Assembly (NCBI GenBank): GCA_902761585.1
Contig: CACWKX010000007.1
Location: 16,375 to 80,374 of the forward strand
Source of the DNA: an uncultured Lachnospiraceae bacterium
GTDB lineage: Bacteria > Bacillota > Clostridia > Lachnospirales > Lachnospiraceae
Length of the DNA: 64,000 nt
Direction of reading: 5' to 3'
Part shown: positions 42,915 through 52,315 of the stretch, one piece after another
Position numbering within the stretch: the first letter of the stretch is position 1
Layout of the letters: every line of letters begins with the position of its first letter
Translations under genes and position numbers: made by a program
The notes under the pieces: model-generated
Seen by the model: the letters and a program-made list of their open reading frames with translations, nothing else
Told to the model about the DNA's origin: nothing
Databases searched by the model: none

Positions 42915-45617
42915 TCATATTCCTTTTTTCTGTCTCAGAGCCGCAAGCATAAAACCAATCAGGCCGAAAAGCGCGCAGACAGCGCCTGCCCGAAGACCCG
43001 GTGTGTGATATTGAAGCCGGATCTCATGCGTCCCCGGACGCAGCAGTGTCCCAAGATACATACCATCATAAATGTCCGGATCTGTCTTCTTTCCATCCAC
43101 ATACAGGGTCCATCCGCGCTGAGCCGCAATTGTGAAAACCGCAAGCTTCGTCTCTTTGTTCGTGATGGTTCCGGTCAGAAGGCCGTCCTCGATCTGTTCA
43201 TTCTGAAGAGCTTCCTCATTGAGCGCCTTGATTCTGTTCTCGTACCCATCCATGGAAACCGATACAAGCTCTGCTGCCTCAAGGGACCGAGCGCCATGCC
43301 CGCTGAAGGTCAGTGTTACCGTTCTCGACCGGTCTTCTGCATTGTATCCAAGGTTGATCAGGTAATCCTTCCTCCCGAGGGTATAGACATCCCGGCTGCT
43401 GCGAATTCGTACGGTCGTCCGGATGCCTTCCGACGTAATGGTCAGCTCCTCCGAGGTCCCGGCTCCCGTCAGCCCCTTCAGCCTCAGGAAACTGCAGGTA
43501 TCCTTTCCAGCCCGGAACGACAGCTGTCCCTGTCCGCCTGTGAGGTCTGGGCTCTGGAGGGACTCCGTTTTGATTGAAGCCGAAGGCTTCTCCACTTCCC
43601 TGAGTCCTTCCGCTCCGAGCTTATCCGCAAGATCCGAAGCATCCTCCGGGAGCACCACGGCATCCAGCTTCACCCATTCCTTCTCGATGTCGCTGAGCTT
43701 TTGGTAATTCGCCCAGGTAATGAAGCTGTCAGATGTAAAGCCTGCAGACAGAAGGTTCTGGTTTTCATACACCGCCGTGCCCGCACTCAGGTCTGAAAGG
43801 TCTTCTCTCTTCTCAAAGCCGTATGGTACCTTGCCCTCATTTCCGACCCCCGCAATATAATACTTCACATGGGCAAGATTTCCGGCGACCGGCCTGCCAT
43901 CCAGGTCATGTACCTGCGTGACCGCGTCCAGCCCTGCGTTGTTCTCATCCAGGAGCGTCCGGATCAGCTGGGTATTCAGGATGCTGTTGTACATCCCGAT
44001 GCTGTTATAGCCGAAATACTCTGCGGAATTCTCCAGTCCGTGCCGTACGTCTGCGGCATCCACCCGGTAAAAACGATTGTCCGGAATCAAGGCGGCCGCT
44101 CTTCTGTCCAGCTTCTCGTATTTCTGCGTGGTATCCCCTGCAGGCTGGAAGGCCGCGGCGCGGTTTCCTCCTTCCGGCGCATACGTCAGAAATCCGTTGA
44201 TTCCTGTGGAAATGATGACCGCCGCAAGCACAGCCGTCCGGACAGCTTCTTTTGAGGCCTTCATCCTCCTCAAAACCAGCAGCAGAAGCAGAAATGCAAG
44301 AAGCTCCGCCGCCCCGGCTTCATTATAGCGGTTCGGCCTCTTCAGCACCCGCTCCGCCGCCGTCCCGGCCAGAAACAGAAGGCTGACCAGAAGGACAGAT
44401 CGGAGAGAGGCCCCCTTCAGATCCGCAAAGTCGTCGATGACGGTCACGCAACACATGCCAAGCGAAAGCGCGATCAGAAACATCCAGCGGTTGTTTTCAT
44501 TGTTCATACCGGCAAAGATGTAGCCGAAAGCCGGCACCAGCAGAGCCATCAGCTCAAGCAGGAGGGACGCCCTCAGCGTACGGTGTGTTCGATGACGCTT
44601 TGTAAACAGCACAGCAAGCGCAGGCAGAACAACCACCGCAAAGTTGAGGTCCAGTCCATTGCCGGAGCTCTGGAACGGACTGATCAGGTTCAGGAACCAT
44701 GCCACATACCGTCTCTTGTCCGCATACAGCCAGAGGCTCTGCATCTCACTTGTCTGGCTGAGCCGGTAGGAGCCGCGGTACCGCAGCATCGCCGGAAGGA
44801 ATGTCGCCATCGACATCATAAGGCCGACTAGGTACAGCAGAATCAGCCTGCCGGCATAGCGCGGAAATGCTCTTAGACGGTGCTCCTTCACGATCTCGGG
44901 ATACCGAAGAAGTGCATAAACCAGCAATGCAATGGAGCAGATGTACATGAAATAGTAATTGCTCCAGAAGCCGAGGAAGACGGACAGGATAAACAGGAGG
45001 CTCCCTTTTTCAGCCGCCACCCTCTCCATACCAAGCAGCAGAAACGGCAGCACAATGAAAGGTGCTGCGTAAGTCGGGTGGTTCGTCACCCGGATCAGCA
45101 TGTACCCGCCAAAGACGTAGACCAGGCTTCCGGACAGGACATTCTGCCAGGCCGGAAGGACACCTGCCTTTTCCTGGTCCGCATGTATGAACGAAGGAGA
45201 GGCATACGCATACGCGGAGAACGCAAGTCCTGCAAGATAGAAACGCAGCAGCAGGATCACTGCGTAGATCTCCTCCGCGAAAGATGCCGGAACCAGCGCC
45301 GCCAGAAAGTCAAGCGGATGAAACCGGACAATCGCTCCGATGTCATCTCCGATTCCAATGGAAAAATCGAACTGTCTGAGATGGAAATTGCCATGCAGAA
45401 AGCCTGAAACGGTATCCCGAATGTACTGCCCCATATAGCGGAGGTAGACAATGTACTGAGACTCTCCGTCGACTGTGCAGACAAGACTGCGTTTCTGCAG
45501 AATGAACGAAAAAAAGACCGCCAGGCTGACGATCAGAAAAAGAATTGTATAGATGCCAATGTATCTCTTTTTGGAATGCTTCTTCACACACAGCTCCATA
45601 TCAAAATTGAACCTCAT
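42915..45617 (-). CDS. YfhO-family membrane glycosyltransferase, copy 1
   Basis: 900-aa YfhO paralogue with the same plan: DGESQYIVYLRYMGQYIRD, IGIGDDIGAIVRFHPLDFL (acidic GT-C motif), ~12 helices, then an extracytoplasmic beta-rich domain and a last helix (AGAVCALFGLIGFML). The sugar and acceptor are unknown; teichoic acid or glycolipid is likely. The start at 45617 is almost on top of the predicted transcription start (promoter 45627-45655), so ATG 45599 may be the real one. First gene of the yfhO pair. Confidence 0.88.
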   Translation of the reverse strand: MRFNFDMELCVKKHSKKRYIGIYTILFLIVSLAVFFSFILQKRSLVCTVDGESQYIVYLRYMGQYIRDTVSGFLHGNFHLRQFDFSIGIGDDIGAIVRFHPLDFLAALVPASFAEEIYAVILLLRFYLAGLAFSAYAYASPSFIHADQEKAGVLPAWQNVLSGSLVYVFGGYMLIRVTNHPTYAAPFIVLPFLLLGMERVAAEKGSLLFILSVFLGFWSNYYFMYICSIALLVYALLRYPEIVKEHRLRAFPRYAGRLILLYLVGLMMSMATFLPAMLRYRGSYRLSQTSEMQSLWLYADKRRYVAWFLNLISPFQSSGNGLDLNFAVVVLPALAVLFTKRHRTHRTLRASLLLELMALLVPAFGYIFAGMNNENNRWMFLIALSLGMCCVTVIDDFADLKGASLRSVLLVSLLFLAGTAAERVLKRPNRYNEAGAAELLAFLLLLLVLRRMKASKEAVRTAVLAAVIISTGINGFLTYAPEGGNRAAAFQPAGDTTQKYEKLDRRAAALIPDNRFYRVDAADVRHGLENSAEYFGYNSIGMYNSILNTQLIRTLLDENNAGLDAVTQVHDLDGRPVAGNLAHVKYYIAGVGNEGKVPYGFEKREDLSDLSAGTAVYENQNLLSAGFTSDSFITWANYQKLSDIEKEWVKLDAVVLPEDASDLADKLGAEGLREVEKPSASIKTESLQSPDLTGGQGQLSFRAGKDTCSFLRLKGLTGAGTSEELTITSEGIRTTVRIRSSRDVYTLGRKDYLINLGYNAEDRSRTVTLTFSGHGARSLEAAELVSVSMDGYENRIKALNEEALQNEQIEDGLLTGTITNKETKLAVFTIAAQRGWTLYVDGKKTDPDIYDGMYLGTLLRPGTHEIRLQYHTPGLRAGAVCALFGLIGFMLAALRQKKGI

Positions 45618-45626
45618 GATTGCTCA

Positions 45627-45655
45627 ATTTTACCGTTATTTCACAGGAATTGCAA
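45627..45655 (-). promoter_or_regulatory. yfhO operon promoter
   Basis: Minus strand TTGCAA (45650-45655), 17 bp, TAAAAT (45627-45632). Only 9 bp separate the -10 from the first ATG. A 14-bp tandem repeat starts 14 bp upstream of the -35. Confidence 0.6.
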
Positions 45656-45669
45656 TCTGTACGAGGTTT

Positions 45670-45725
45670 GCAGCTGATTGTCTGCAGCTGATTGTCTGCA
45701 GCTGATTGTTCACAGCTGATTGTTC
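45670..45725. repeat. Four tandem 14-bp repeats upstream of yfhO
   Basis: Units GCAGCTGATTGTCT (45670, 45684), GCAGCTGATTGTTC (45698) and ACAGCTGATTGTTC (45712). Each contains the palindrome CAGCTG. Confidence 0.9.
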
Positions 45726-45803
45726 CATGCTGCCAGACGTATTTTCCAGATGAACCTGTACGGCAGGGTTCTCAGACAAACCGTCAGGATTCAAAGTCTG
45801 GAT

Positions 45804-45846
45804 AAAGAAACAGGGCAGCTGCCTGTATTGCACTGGCCTCTGCCCT
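45804..45846 (-). terminator. Probable terminator of the L,D-transpeptidase pair
   Basis: Minus strand AGGGCAG/CTGCCCT 7-bp stem with a long loop, then GTTTCTTT; 46 bp past the stop at 45892. Confidence 0.45.
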
Positions 45847-45891
45847 TCTCATCTCCCGCTCTTCAGACAGGACACTCTCCTGAACCTTACA

Positions 45892-46605
45892 TTAATAGAT
45901 CCAGACTCTCGTTCCCACCGGAAGGTTGTTATACATCCAGATTATATCGCTCTGCGTCATCCGGATGCAGCCGTGTGACTGCGTATGCGTTCCGATGGAC
46001 TCCACACCCACGCCCGGCCATCTGTGAAATCCGCTGCCGGAGAACTCCATGTAGTAGGCAAGATTGCCATAACTCGGATACTTTGCCTTGATAACGAAGT
46101 TTCCGATTGGCGTTGAATTCTCCCGGCCAGTCGTGCACTTGAACACCTTCACGAGCTTCCACTTCTTGTTCTTGCCCCGGAAAATATTGACGCGCTGTTT
46201 ATCAAGTGATACCCAGACCAGATACCTGGACTTGCTCTTGTGTGCCGTGCTGTTGATGTATGTCGTCTTTGTCAGCTTGTTATAATCACCCTTTGTGACA
46301 ACACTCGCCAGGTCCTGGCCGAAGCTCAGATACTGCCTCGAAATGCTGTAGTTGTGGCCCTTCAGCCTGATGATGCACTTTGCGCCGCCTCTGACGACCG
46401 TAACAACCGTGCCAGCCCGAAATCTCCCGTACTTTGTCCGCACGTTTCTCAGCAGCGTCGCTTTCCAGGAGAGTGTCCGTACCTGCTGGAGAGACTCTCC
46501 CGGCCGGATGACAGAAGACTTCTTCGCCGCAAAGGCTGCATCAGCCGGAACCAGAAGCAGAAAAGCAGTCATTATAATCAGTAACAGTCTGTGAAGCTTT
46601 TTCAT
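45892..46605 (-). CDS. Secreted L,D-transpeptidase (YkuD), copy 2
   Basis: 237 aa. Signal peptide 1-27 (ends AFA-AKK), an SH3-like segment (~38-90, VRTKYGRFRAGTVVTVVRGG), then the YkuD domain with the catalytic motif IGTHTQSHGCIRM (C213). It cross-links peptidoglycan stems 3-3 or attaches proteins outside the membrane. It lies 45 bp downstream of a close paralogue (46651), probably on the same transcript. The pair is a local tandem duplication. Confidence 0.94.
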   Translation of the reverse strand: MKKLHRLLLIIMTAFLLLVPADAAFAAKKSSVIRPGESLQQVRTLSWKATLLRNVRTKYGRFRAGTVVTVVRGGAKCIIRLKGHNYSISRQYLSFGQDLASVVTKGDYNKLTKTTYINSTAHKSKSRYLVWVSLDKQRVNIFRGKNKKWKLVKVFKCTTGRENSTPIGNFVIKAKYPSYGNLAYYMEFSGSGFHRWPGVGVESIGTHTQSHGCIRMTQSDIIWMYNNLPVGTRVWIY

Positions 46606-46650
46606 CTTGCACCTTCTTTATCAATACCTGCCAGGCCGATTTTTGTTTTC

Positions 46651-47379
46651 TCAGTAGATAACGACCTTCGTCTTCGTCGGTACATTCTTGTACAGCCAGA
46701 CTGCGTCCTTCTCCCTCAGGCGAATGCACCCATGTGACTGCGGATGCGTACCGATTGTCCCGACGCCCTTCCCCGGCCATCTGTGGAATCCACTTCCTGA
46801 AAATTCCATGTAGAAATACAACGGCGACCCATACTGACCAGTATAGCTGTGCTTCTTCCATCCGATGGTAAAGTTTCCAACTGGTGTCATGTTCATCATA
46901 CCGGTTGTACACTTGAATACCTTGACAAGCTCCCATCTCCGATTGGAACCTTTATAAAGATTCAGCCGCTGTTTATCGAGCGATACCCAGATCAGATAAC
47001 TTGTCTTACTCTTGCGCGTCTTCTGGTTGGCAAACGCAATCTTGGTCGACGTGTTGTAGTCGGAGCCGCCGACAATGCTTGCCAGATCCTTCTTAAAGTT
47101 CAGATACCTGCTTGCGATCTTGTAATTATGACCTTTCAGCCTGATGGTACACTTCGAACCGCCCTTTATGACAGTCACAAAAGTGCCTGCCTTAAACCGC
47201 CCGTATTTGGTTCTGACGGCTCTTTTCAAGGTTGCCTGCCACGCAAGTGTATCGACCCTCTGGATAGGCTCACCCGGCTGAATTGCCGGAATTCTCACTG
47301 CCGCATAGGCCAGATCCGCCGGGATCAGCATCATAACTGAGAACACTGCCATCAGAAGCAGCTTCCGAAGCTTTTTCAT
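46651..47379 (-). CDS. Secreted L,D-transpeptidase (YkuD), copy 1
   Basis: 242 aa from ATG 47379, chosen because GGGAGAG is directly upstream and an MKK signal peptide (1-27) follows. SH3-like domain (VRTKYGRFKAGTFVTVIKGG), then YkuD with IGTHPQSHGCIRL (C218). It differs from its neighbour mainly in the YkuD substrate loop (SYTGQYGSPLYFYMEF against SYGNLAYYMEF), so acceptor specificity may differ. Confidence 0.94.
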   Translation of the reverse strand: MKKLRKLLLMAVFSVMMLIPADLAYAAVRIPAIQPGEPIQRVDTLAWQATLKRAVRTKYGRFKAGTFVTVIKGGSKCTIRLKGHNYKIASRYLNFKKDLASIVGGSDYNTSTKIAFANQKTRKSKTSYLIWVSLDKQRLNLYKGSNRRWELVKVFKCTTGMMNMTPVGNFTIGWKKHSYTGQYGSPLYFYMEFSGSGFHRWPGKGVGTIGTHPQSHGCIRLREKDAVWLYKNVPTKTKVVIY

Positions 47380-47454
47380 CTCTCCCACCCTCTCATCTCC
47401 TGTATTTGCTCTTTCAGCTCCAGACACCCCTCATCTCTTTCTGAAGCCAGTACA

Positions 47455-47484
47455 ATCGTACCATTTCAAATTGTGTTCATTCAA
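47455..47484 (-). promoter_or_regulatory. Candidate promoter of the L,D-transpeptidase pair
   Basis: Minus strand TTGAAT (47479-47484), 18 bp, TACGAT (47455-47460). A nested inverted repeat CTGAGT..CTTAAG..CTTAAG..ACTCAG (47495-47528) lies just upstream, overlapping the stop of the preceding gene. Confidence 0.45.
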
Positions 47485-47524
47485 GATTGATCCTCTGAGT
47501 TATCTCTTAAGAGTTTCTTAAGAC

Positions 47525-49213
47525 TCAGGAGTGAAAGGCGTAAAGATTGTGATCCCCAATTGTCCCGATTTTCTCTGCCGTGCAGTCCGCGTCGTAATAA
47601 TCATGCAGATAGGTCAGCACCCGCTCCGGGCTGTCCGCGACAAGCCGAACCTTTTCGTTGTCAATCATATCTCTGTAAGGATTTTCAATTCCATAGTGCT
47701 GAAAAACCGACATGTACGGGATACTCTTTGTCGCCCATCCGCCAAGCGTGATAATATTGGCCGTCGCACCGACCGGGACGCGGTCAAAGGGTCCATACGC
47801 GCCTGCGGGATAATAGCAGTTCGAAAGGCAGATATACAGATGATCTGTATCATTGGACATCTGGCTGACGTAATTCTGCTTGTTCAGATCCTCCAGACGG
47901 GCATTCACCGTCTGTCTGCGGTAATGCGGCGCCCACGTCATCTGATTCATAATCAGGGCAAACAGCATAACTGCAGCTGCGGCCTTCGGGTTGAAATGTA
48001 TATTCTTCTGGTCCAGTACCACCAGAAGTCCCAGCGTGCCGCCCCACCAGATTCCGACATCGACGCGTCTGACTCCGTATCTGCCGGCATAGAACAGATA
48101 GAAGAACAAGCCTCCCAGCAGGAAGATCTGCAGCAATACACTCGCAACACCCTCTGCACTGTGACTTCCGTACAGAATCACAAGTATCAGGACAAAGAGG
48201 TAGATCAGAAACATCTGGTTTCTGAAAAACCTGTCCGGATACAGAGTGAGAAAATCCTTCACCAGCTTTTTGTCGATCTTTCGCTCCTGCTGAAACTTCG
48301 CGATCTCCTGCATCACCTGGACAGACATTTTATCAGGGTCATAGAAATTCCACCCCTTGTACAGCGTCCAGGCATTCTGATTGATACCAAGCTTCTCATA
48401 TTCCGTCTCATGCCCGTTGTACGGCGGAAAATCATAATCGAGCAGGTTGGAACGTGCGGTGGTGTATTCCTGGTATGCTGTCCGCCCGGCACTGCTCTTC
48501 ACCTGGAAGGTGTCGTATTCCTTCGCTGCTGCAATCAGCAGGACTACCGGGATAATCGAAAGCACATACATCCCCAGGCGGCGAAGCCGTCTTCCCTTTG
48601 GTTCCTCCCTGCGGATCCGCAAAATCAGGAAAAATGCGCCGGCTGCGGTCGAAATCGCTGCGGCAAGCGCCTCCTCAGGCCGGATCAGGTACCCCATCAG
48701 GATCACCAGACTTCCGATCACGATTCCCGGAATCTTTGCGCGTCCATCCCGGACACTGTCATAGATCAGGAAAATCCCTGCCGCACCCGCACAGGCAGCG
48801 ATCTTGGTGAAATTCACAGCTGTGTAGCATTCATACCCGAAATATGCAAGAAGGACGCCTGACAGCATCAGTCCCGGCCACCCCTCGAAGCGGTTCAGGA
48901 GAACATAGGTAACCGTCGTCAGGGAGAAGAAAGCCGCTCCGTATAGAAACAGAATATACCAGGGAATCTGAGCCGTCAGCCTGTAGCATGCACCGACGAT
49001 CACGCCAAACAGCCCGTTTGATATATTTGTCCAAGCATCCTGCGTGCCTCTGGACAGATTGAAAAAGCCTGCCAGCGTGATGTCATCGTTGGTCTCGAAA
49101 TACGGTCTTGTCACAACCAGCAGCAGCAAAAGGAACAGCATGTTCAAGGCGGCGGAAAACCAGACCTTCTTTCTGTTTCTGCTCAGCAATTTGTAAGCCT
49201 TTTTCATCACCAT
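47525..49213 (-). CDS. GT-C-like polytopic membrane protein
   Basis: 562 aa from ATG 49213 (GGGGAG 6 bp upstream). About 11-12 membrane segments. The first extracytoplasmic loop has RPYFETNDDITLAGF (N42-D44), resembling the acidic motif of GT-C glycosyltransferases; the C-terminal ~110 residues are an extracytoplasmic globular part. I do not recognise the family. It forms a unit with the rhodanese and acyltransferase genes upstream (29-bp gap), so a role in surface glycan synthesis is likely. Confidence 0.7.
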   Translation of the reverse strand: MVMKKAYKLLSRNRKKVWFSAALNMLFLLLLLVVTRPYFETNDDITLAGFFNLSRGTQDAWTNISNGLFGVIVGACYRLTAQIPWYILFLYGAAFFSLTTVTYVLLNRFEGWPGLMLSGVLLAYFGYECYTAVNFTKIAACAGAAGIFLIYDSVRDGRAKIPGIVIGSLVILMGYLIRPEEALAAAISTAAGAFFLILRIRREEPKGRRLRRLGMYVLSIIPVVLLIAAAKEYDTFQVKSSAGRTAYQEYTTARSNLLDYDFPPYNGHETEYEKLGINQNAWTLYKGWNFYDPDKMSVQVMQEIAKFQQERKIDKKLVKDFLTLYPDRFFRNQMFLIYLFVLILVILYGSHSAEGVASVLLQIFLLGGLFFYLFYAGRYGVRRVDVGIWWGGTLGLLVVLDQKNIHFNPKAAAAVMLFALIMNQMTWAPHYRRQTVNARLEDLNKQNYVSQMSNDTDHLYICLSNCYYPAGAYGPFDRVPVGATANIITLGGWATKSIPYMSVFQHYGIENPYRDMIDNEKVRLVADSPERVLTYLHDYYDADCTAEKIGTIGDHNLYAFHS

Positions 49214-49242
49214 AGTGCTCTCCCCTCTTGAAATATGGCTGC

Positions 49243-49719
49243 TCACTCGATTGTCGTGCCCATCAGGCTCTCTGTCTCCGTTCCGCTCATATCCTTCTGC
49301 CAGTCTGCATAGCTTCCGATCTCTGCGACGCCGCTGTATCCCATGTCAGAAAGCTTCTGCGCGGCTGCACAGCTCTCCTCAGACGTATTTCCATAGACAT
49401 AGACGGACTGACTGCTGTCTCGCAGGATCGCCGGTGCCTTCTTCACCAGCTCTGAATACGGGATATTCACCGCTCTCTGAAGATGCCCGGCTGAATACAG
49501 TTCCGGTTCTCTGACGTCGATCACCATGTAATTTTTCTCATAGCTCATGAACTTTCTGGCATCCGTCACTTCCAGCATCTCGTAAGGTTTCCCGGCGCTC
49601 GGCCGAACAGACCTGACCAGCAGAAAGACAGCGCACAGGCCGGTCACCAGACTCGCCAGGAATGTAATCAGTGCAATTTTCTCACGCGATGCCATCTTTC
49701 TTTTTCTGTACGGTCTCAA
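49243..49719 (-). CDS. Membrane-anchored rhodanese-like protein lacking the active-site Cys
   Basis: 158 aa: basic N-terminus, one TM helix (~15-36), then a rhodanese fold facing out, with MVIDVREPELYSAGHLQRAVNIP. Where active rhodaneses have the Cys loop this protein reads VYVYGNTSEES (G110), so it should not carry sulfur and may bind or scaffold instead. The start is TTG at 49719, supported by AGGAGG 8 bp upstream and overlapping the acyltransferase stop by 4 bp; ATG 49695 has no good Shine-Dalgarno. Confidence 0.8.
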   Translation of the reverse strand: MRPYRKRKMASREKIALITFLASLVTGLCAVFLLVRSVRPSAGKPYEMLEVTDARKFMSYEKNYMVIDVREPELYSAGHLQRAVNIPYSELVKKAPAILRDSSQSVYVYGNTSEESCAAAQKLSDMGYSGVAEIGSYADWQKDMSGTETESLMGTTIE

Positions 49720-50735
49720 TCCAGAGCCCTCCTGTCAGAATTCTTCTCGCCAAAAAACAGAAACTTCAGCAGCGGAACCTTCCGCACAATCCCCTTTGAA
49801 ATCGGACAGGGCAGAAGCATTGCAAACAGAAAGATGAACAGCGTCGCCGCCGGATAGGGTAGAGCAAGCTTATTCCAGAACAGAATCTTTGCAGCTGTCA
49901 TGAGCGGTTCGTGCAGAATATAGATGTCCATGCTCATCAGCCCGGTCATTTCAAGGATGTGTACAAGTCTGCTGCCATCAGCCCGCTTCAGCATATCCTC
50001 ACAGAGCCACAACGTCACGTAGATTCCGCATACGCTGCTGCCAAGTCTGAAGATGTTGACGCCGTTATGAAAGTAGATTCTATTGAATATAAGAAACAGG
50101 ATCAGTGCAAAAAAGACCGGAAGACCCTGCCCTTCAAAGAGATACCGGCTCCCTTCCTTCTGAAGATCCTCATATTTCAGCCTGAGCCAGATCCCTATGA
50201 GGAAAAAGAACAGGTATTTAGGTGTGTTGATCGGGATATTCACCCACCAGGACGCGGCACAGAGGGCCGCCGATCCATAGAGAATGTCACGGAAGCTGCA
50301 CTCATTCACACACAGCGCGCAGATGGCGGAGATGACAAACAGAACATATAAAAACCAGAGCGATACATCCGGGTTCTGTCCGATGAGAAGCTTCAGGCTG
50401 TCTCTCAGCGTGAACGGTTTGACTGCATAGGCACTCAGCTTCAGCTTGACCGGGATATAGCACCCCCCGATCACAAAATACGGAACAAGCAGGCGCACAG
50501 CTCTGTCCTTGATGTAGAGAAACCTCTCTTTGTAGGTTTCCATGCGCAGAATTTTCCGGGCAAGAAATCCGGACAGCATAAAGAAGAGAGGCATGTGAAA
50601 GCTGTAGATCAGGCACACCAGCACCCTGATCCACTTTGCATCGACTTCTGTCTGCTTGAGGGAATGGCCAAACACGACAAGAATGATGCCGATTCCCTTT
50701 GCAAGGTCAACCGCCCTGAAACGCTCCTTCGCCAT
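49716..50735 (-). CDS. Acyltransferase-3 family membrane protein (OafA/WecH-like)
   Basis: 339 aa, 10 predicted helices. AVDLAKGIGIILVVFGHSL (catalytic H24) and FFMLSGFLARKI are the Acyl_transf_3 signatures. It transfers acetyl or another acyl group to a surface sugar. It begins a three-gene unit with a rhodanese-like and a GT-C-like protein, and lies just past the terminator of the decarboxylase operon. The acyl donor and acceptor are unknown. Confidence 0.88.
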   Translation of the reverse strand: MAKERFRAVDLAKGIGIILVVFGHSLKQTEVDAKWIRVLVCLIYSFHMPLFFMLSGFLARKILRMETYKERFLYIKDRAVRLLVPYFVIGGCYIPVKLKLSAYAVKPFTLRDSLKLLIGQNPDVSLWFLYVLFVISAICALCVNECSFRDILYGSAALCAASWWVNIPINTPKYLFFFLIGIWLRLKYEDLQKEGSRYLFEGQGLPVFFALILFLIFNRIYFHNGVNIFRLGSSVCGIYVTLWLCEDMLKRADGSRLVHILEMTGLMSMDIYILHEPLMTAAKILFWNKLALPYPAATLFIFLFAMLLPCPISKGIVRKVPLLKFLFFGEKNSDRRALD

Positions 50736-50778
50736 GAAACAAATATCCTTCCATGCTCATGATTTCTAACGTCGCCAG

Positions 50779-50823
50779 AAAAAAGCCAGTCCGGCGTGCA
50801 GAGCACGCCGCCTGGCTTTTTTT
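50779..50823 (-). terminator. Terminator of the decarboxylase operon
   Basis: Stem AGCCAG/CTGGCT plus GGCGTGC/GCACGCC with a small internal bulge, flanked by A and T runs on both sides, so it could work in either direction. 20 bp past the oadA stop. Confidence 0.93.
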
Positions 50824-50842
50824 CTGCGACTGGGTCCTTATA

Positions 50843-52270
50843 TCACAATGGGTATGCTTTGTCTTTCTTGTCGCCGGCTGCCGGATCGACACCGGTCTGC
50901 TGTGCCTGACGATACTTGAAGAAGTCAACTGCAACCTGCGGGAACAGTGCATAGGTGAGGACATCCTCATCCTGCTGCTTCCACTGTGCGACTTCCTTCT
51001 CGTACTTCGGAAGGGACGGCTCAAGGTCGTCCGCCGGGCGATAGTCGATCACCTTCGCGTCGCCGATGCACTTCTTCTGGACTTCCTTGTTAAACGGCTT
51101 GACGGTCTTGCCGTACTTGCCGCACAGAAGATCCTTGGACTGCTGCGGAACCATGTCGTAGCGCTGTCCGCCGTTGGAGACGGAGATGACGTTCATGACG
51201 GCCTGGGTTCCCACGATCTGAGAAGACGGAGTAACCAGCGGCGGCTCACCGAAGTCTTTTCTGACGCGCGGCACTTCCTCAAGCACCTGATAGAACTTGT
51301 CTTCCTGCCCCATCTTCGCGAGCTGGGAGGTCAGGTTGGAAAGCATGCCGCCCGGTACCTGGTACTGCAGAGTCTTGATATTGACACCCAGGTTCTTCGG
51401 GTTCATCAGACCATCCTTCAGGCACTTCTCACGATACGGACGGAAGTAATCTGCGATCTCACACAGAAGCTTCAGGTCAAGTCCGGAATCATACGGCGTT
51501 CCTCTGAAGGCCTCAACCATAACCTCGGTTGCCGGCTGGGAGGTTCCCAGGGCGAACGGCGACATAGCGGTATCGATAACATCGACGCCTGCCTCAACTG
51601 CCTTCATATAGGTCATGGAAGCTTCACCGGATGTATAGTGGCTGTGCAGCTGAATCGGGATATCGACCGCTTCCTTCAGTGCGCCGACAAGCTCGACTGC
51701 CTTGTACGGAAGAAGAAGTCCCGCCATATCCTTGATGCAGATGGAATCCGCGCCAAGATCCTCGATTCTCTTTGCAAGATCTACCCAGTAGTCGATCGTG
51801 TAGGAATCGCCAAGCGTGTAGGACAGAGCGATCTGCGCATGTCCCTTCTCCTTATTCGCTGCCTTGACTGCTGTCTTCAGATTGCGGAGATCATTCAGGC
51901 AGTCGAAGATACGGATGATATCGATCCCATTTGCGATGGACTTCTGAACAAAGTACTCAACAACATCATCCGAGTACGGGCTGTATCCTAGGATGTTCTG
52001 CCCACGGAACAGCATCTGCAGCTTCGTATTCTTGAATCCTGCGCGAAGCTTTCTCAGTCTGTCCCACGGATCCTCGTGGAGGAAACGAAGGGAGGCGTCA
52101 AATGTTGCACCGCCCCAGCACTCCACGGAGTGGTATCCGACCTTGTCCATCTTCTCGATGATCGGGAGCATCTCCTCGGTCGGCATACGGGTTGCAATCA
52201 GAGACTGATGCGCGTCACGCAGGACAGTCTCAGTAATCTTGATTGGCTTCTTCACTGTTTTATCTGCCAT
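50843..52270 (-). CDS. oadA: Oxaloacetate decarboxylase / 5S transcarboxylase alpha subunit
   Basis: 475-aa biotin-dependent carboxyltransferase (PycB/5S type). ITETVLRDAHQSLIATRM opens the TIM barrel, HSHYTSGEASMTY carries the metal-binding His-x-His, and SQPATEVMVEAF with PGGMLSNLTSQL are signatures. It moves a carboxyl group between oxaloacetate/pyruvate and biotin. It has no biotinyl domain of its own; the separate BCCP at 53507 supplies it. Last gene of the five-gene operon, 45 bp after oadB. Confidence 0.95.
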   Translation of the reverse strand: MADKTVKKPIKITETVLRDAHQSLIATRMPTEEMLPIIEKMDKVGYHSVECWGGATFDASLRFLHEDPWDRLRKLRAGFKNTKLQMLFRGQNILGYSPYSDDVVEYFVQKSIANGIDIIRIFDCLNDLRNLKTAVKAANKEKGHAQIALSYTLGDSYTIDYWVDLAKRIEDLGADSICIKDMAGLLLPYKAVELVGALKEAVDIPIQLHSHYTSGEASMTYMKAVEAGVDVIDTAMSPFALGTSQPATEVMVEAFRGTPYDSGLDLKLLCEIADYFRPYREKCLKDGLMNPKNLGVNIKTLQYQVPGGMLSNLTSQLAKMGQEDKFYQVLEEVPRVRKDFGEPPLVTPSSQIVGTQAVMNVISVSNGGQRYDMVPQQSKDLLCGKYGKTVKPFNKEVQKKCIGDAKVIDYRPADDLEPSLPKYEKEVAQWKQQDEDVLTYALFPQVAVDFFKYRQAQQTGVDPAAGDKKDKAYPL

Positions 52271-52315
52271 TGTTTTATCCTTTCAAAGAATATTTTGATT
52301 GCTGAATGGCGAATA

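Noticed and set aside
50753..51991. 412-codon plus-strand open frame opposite oadA
   Set aside because: Antisense shadow; no family resemblance, and it runs through the bidirectional terminator.
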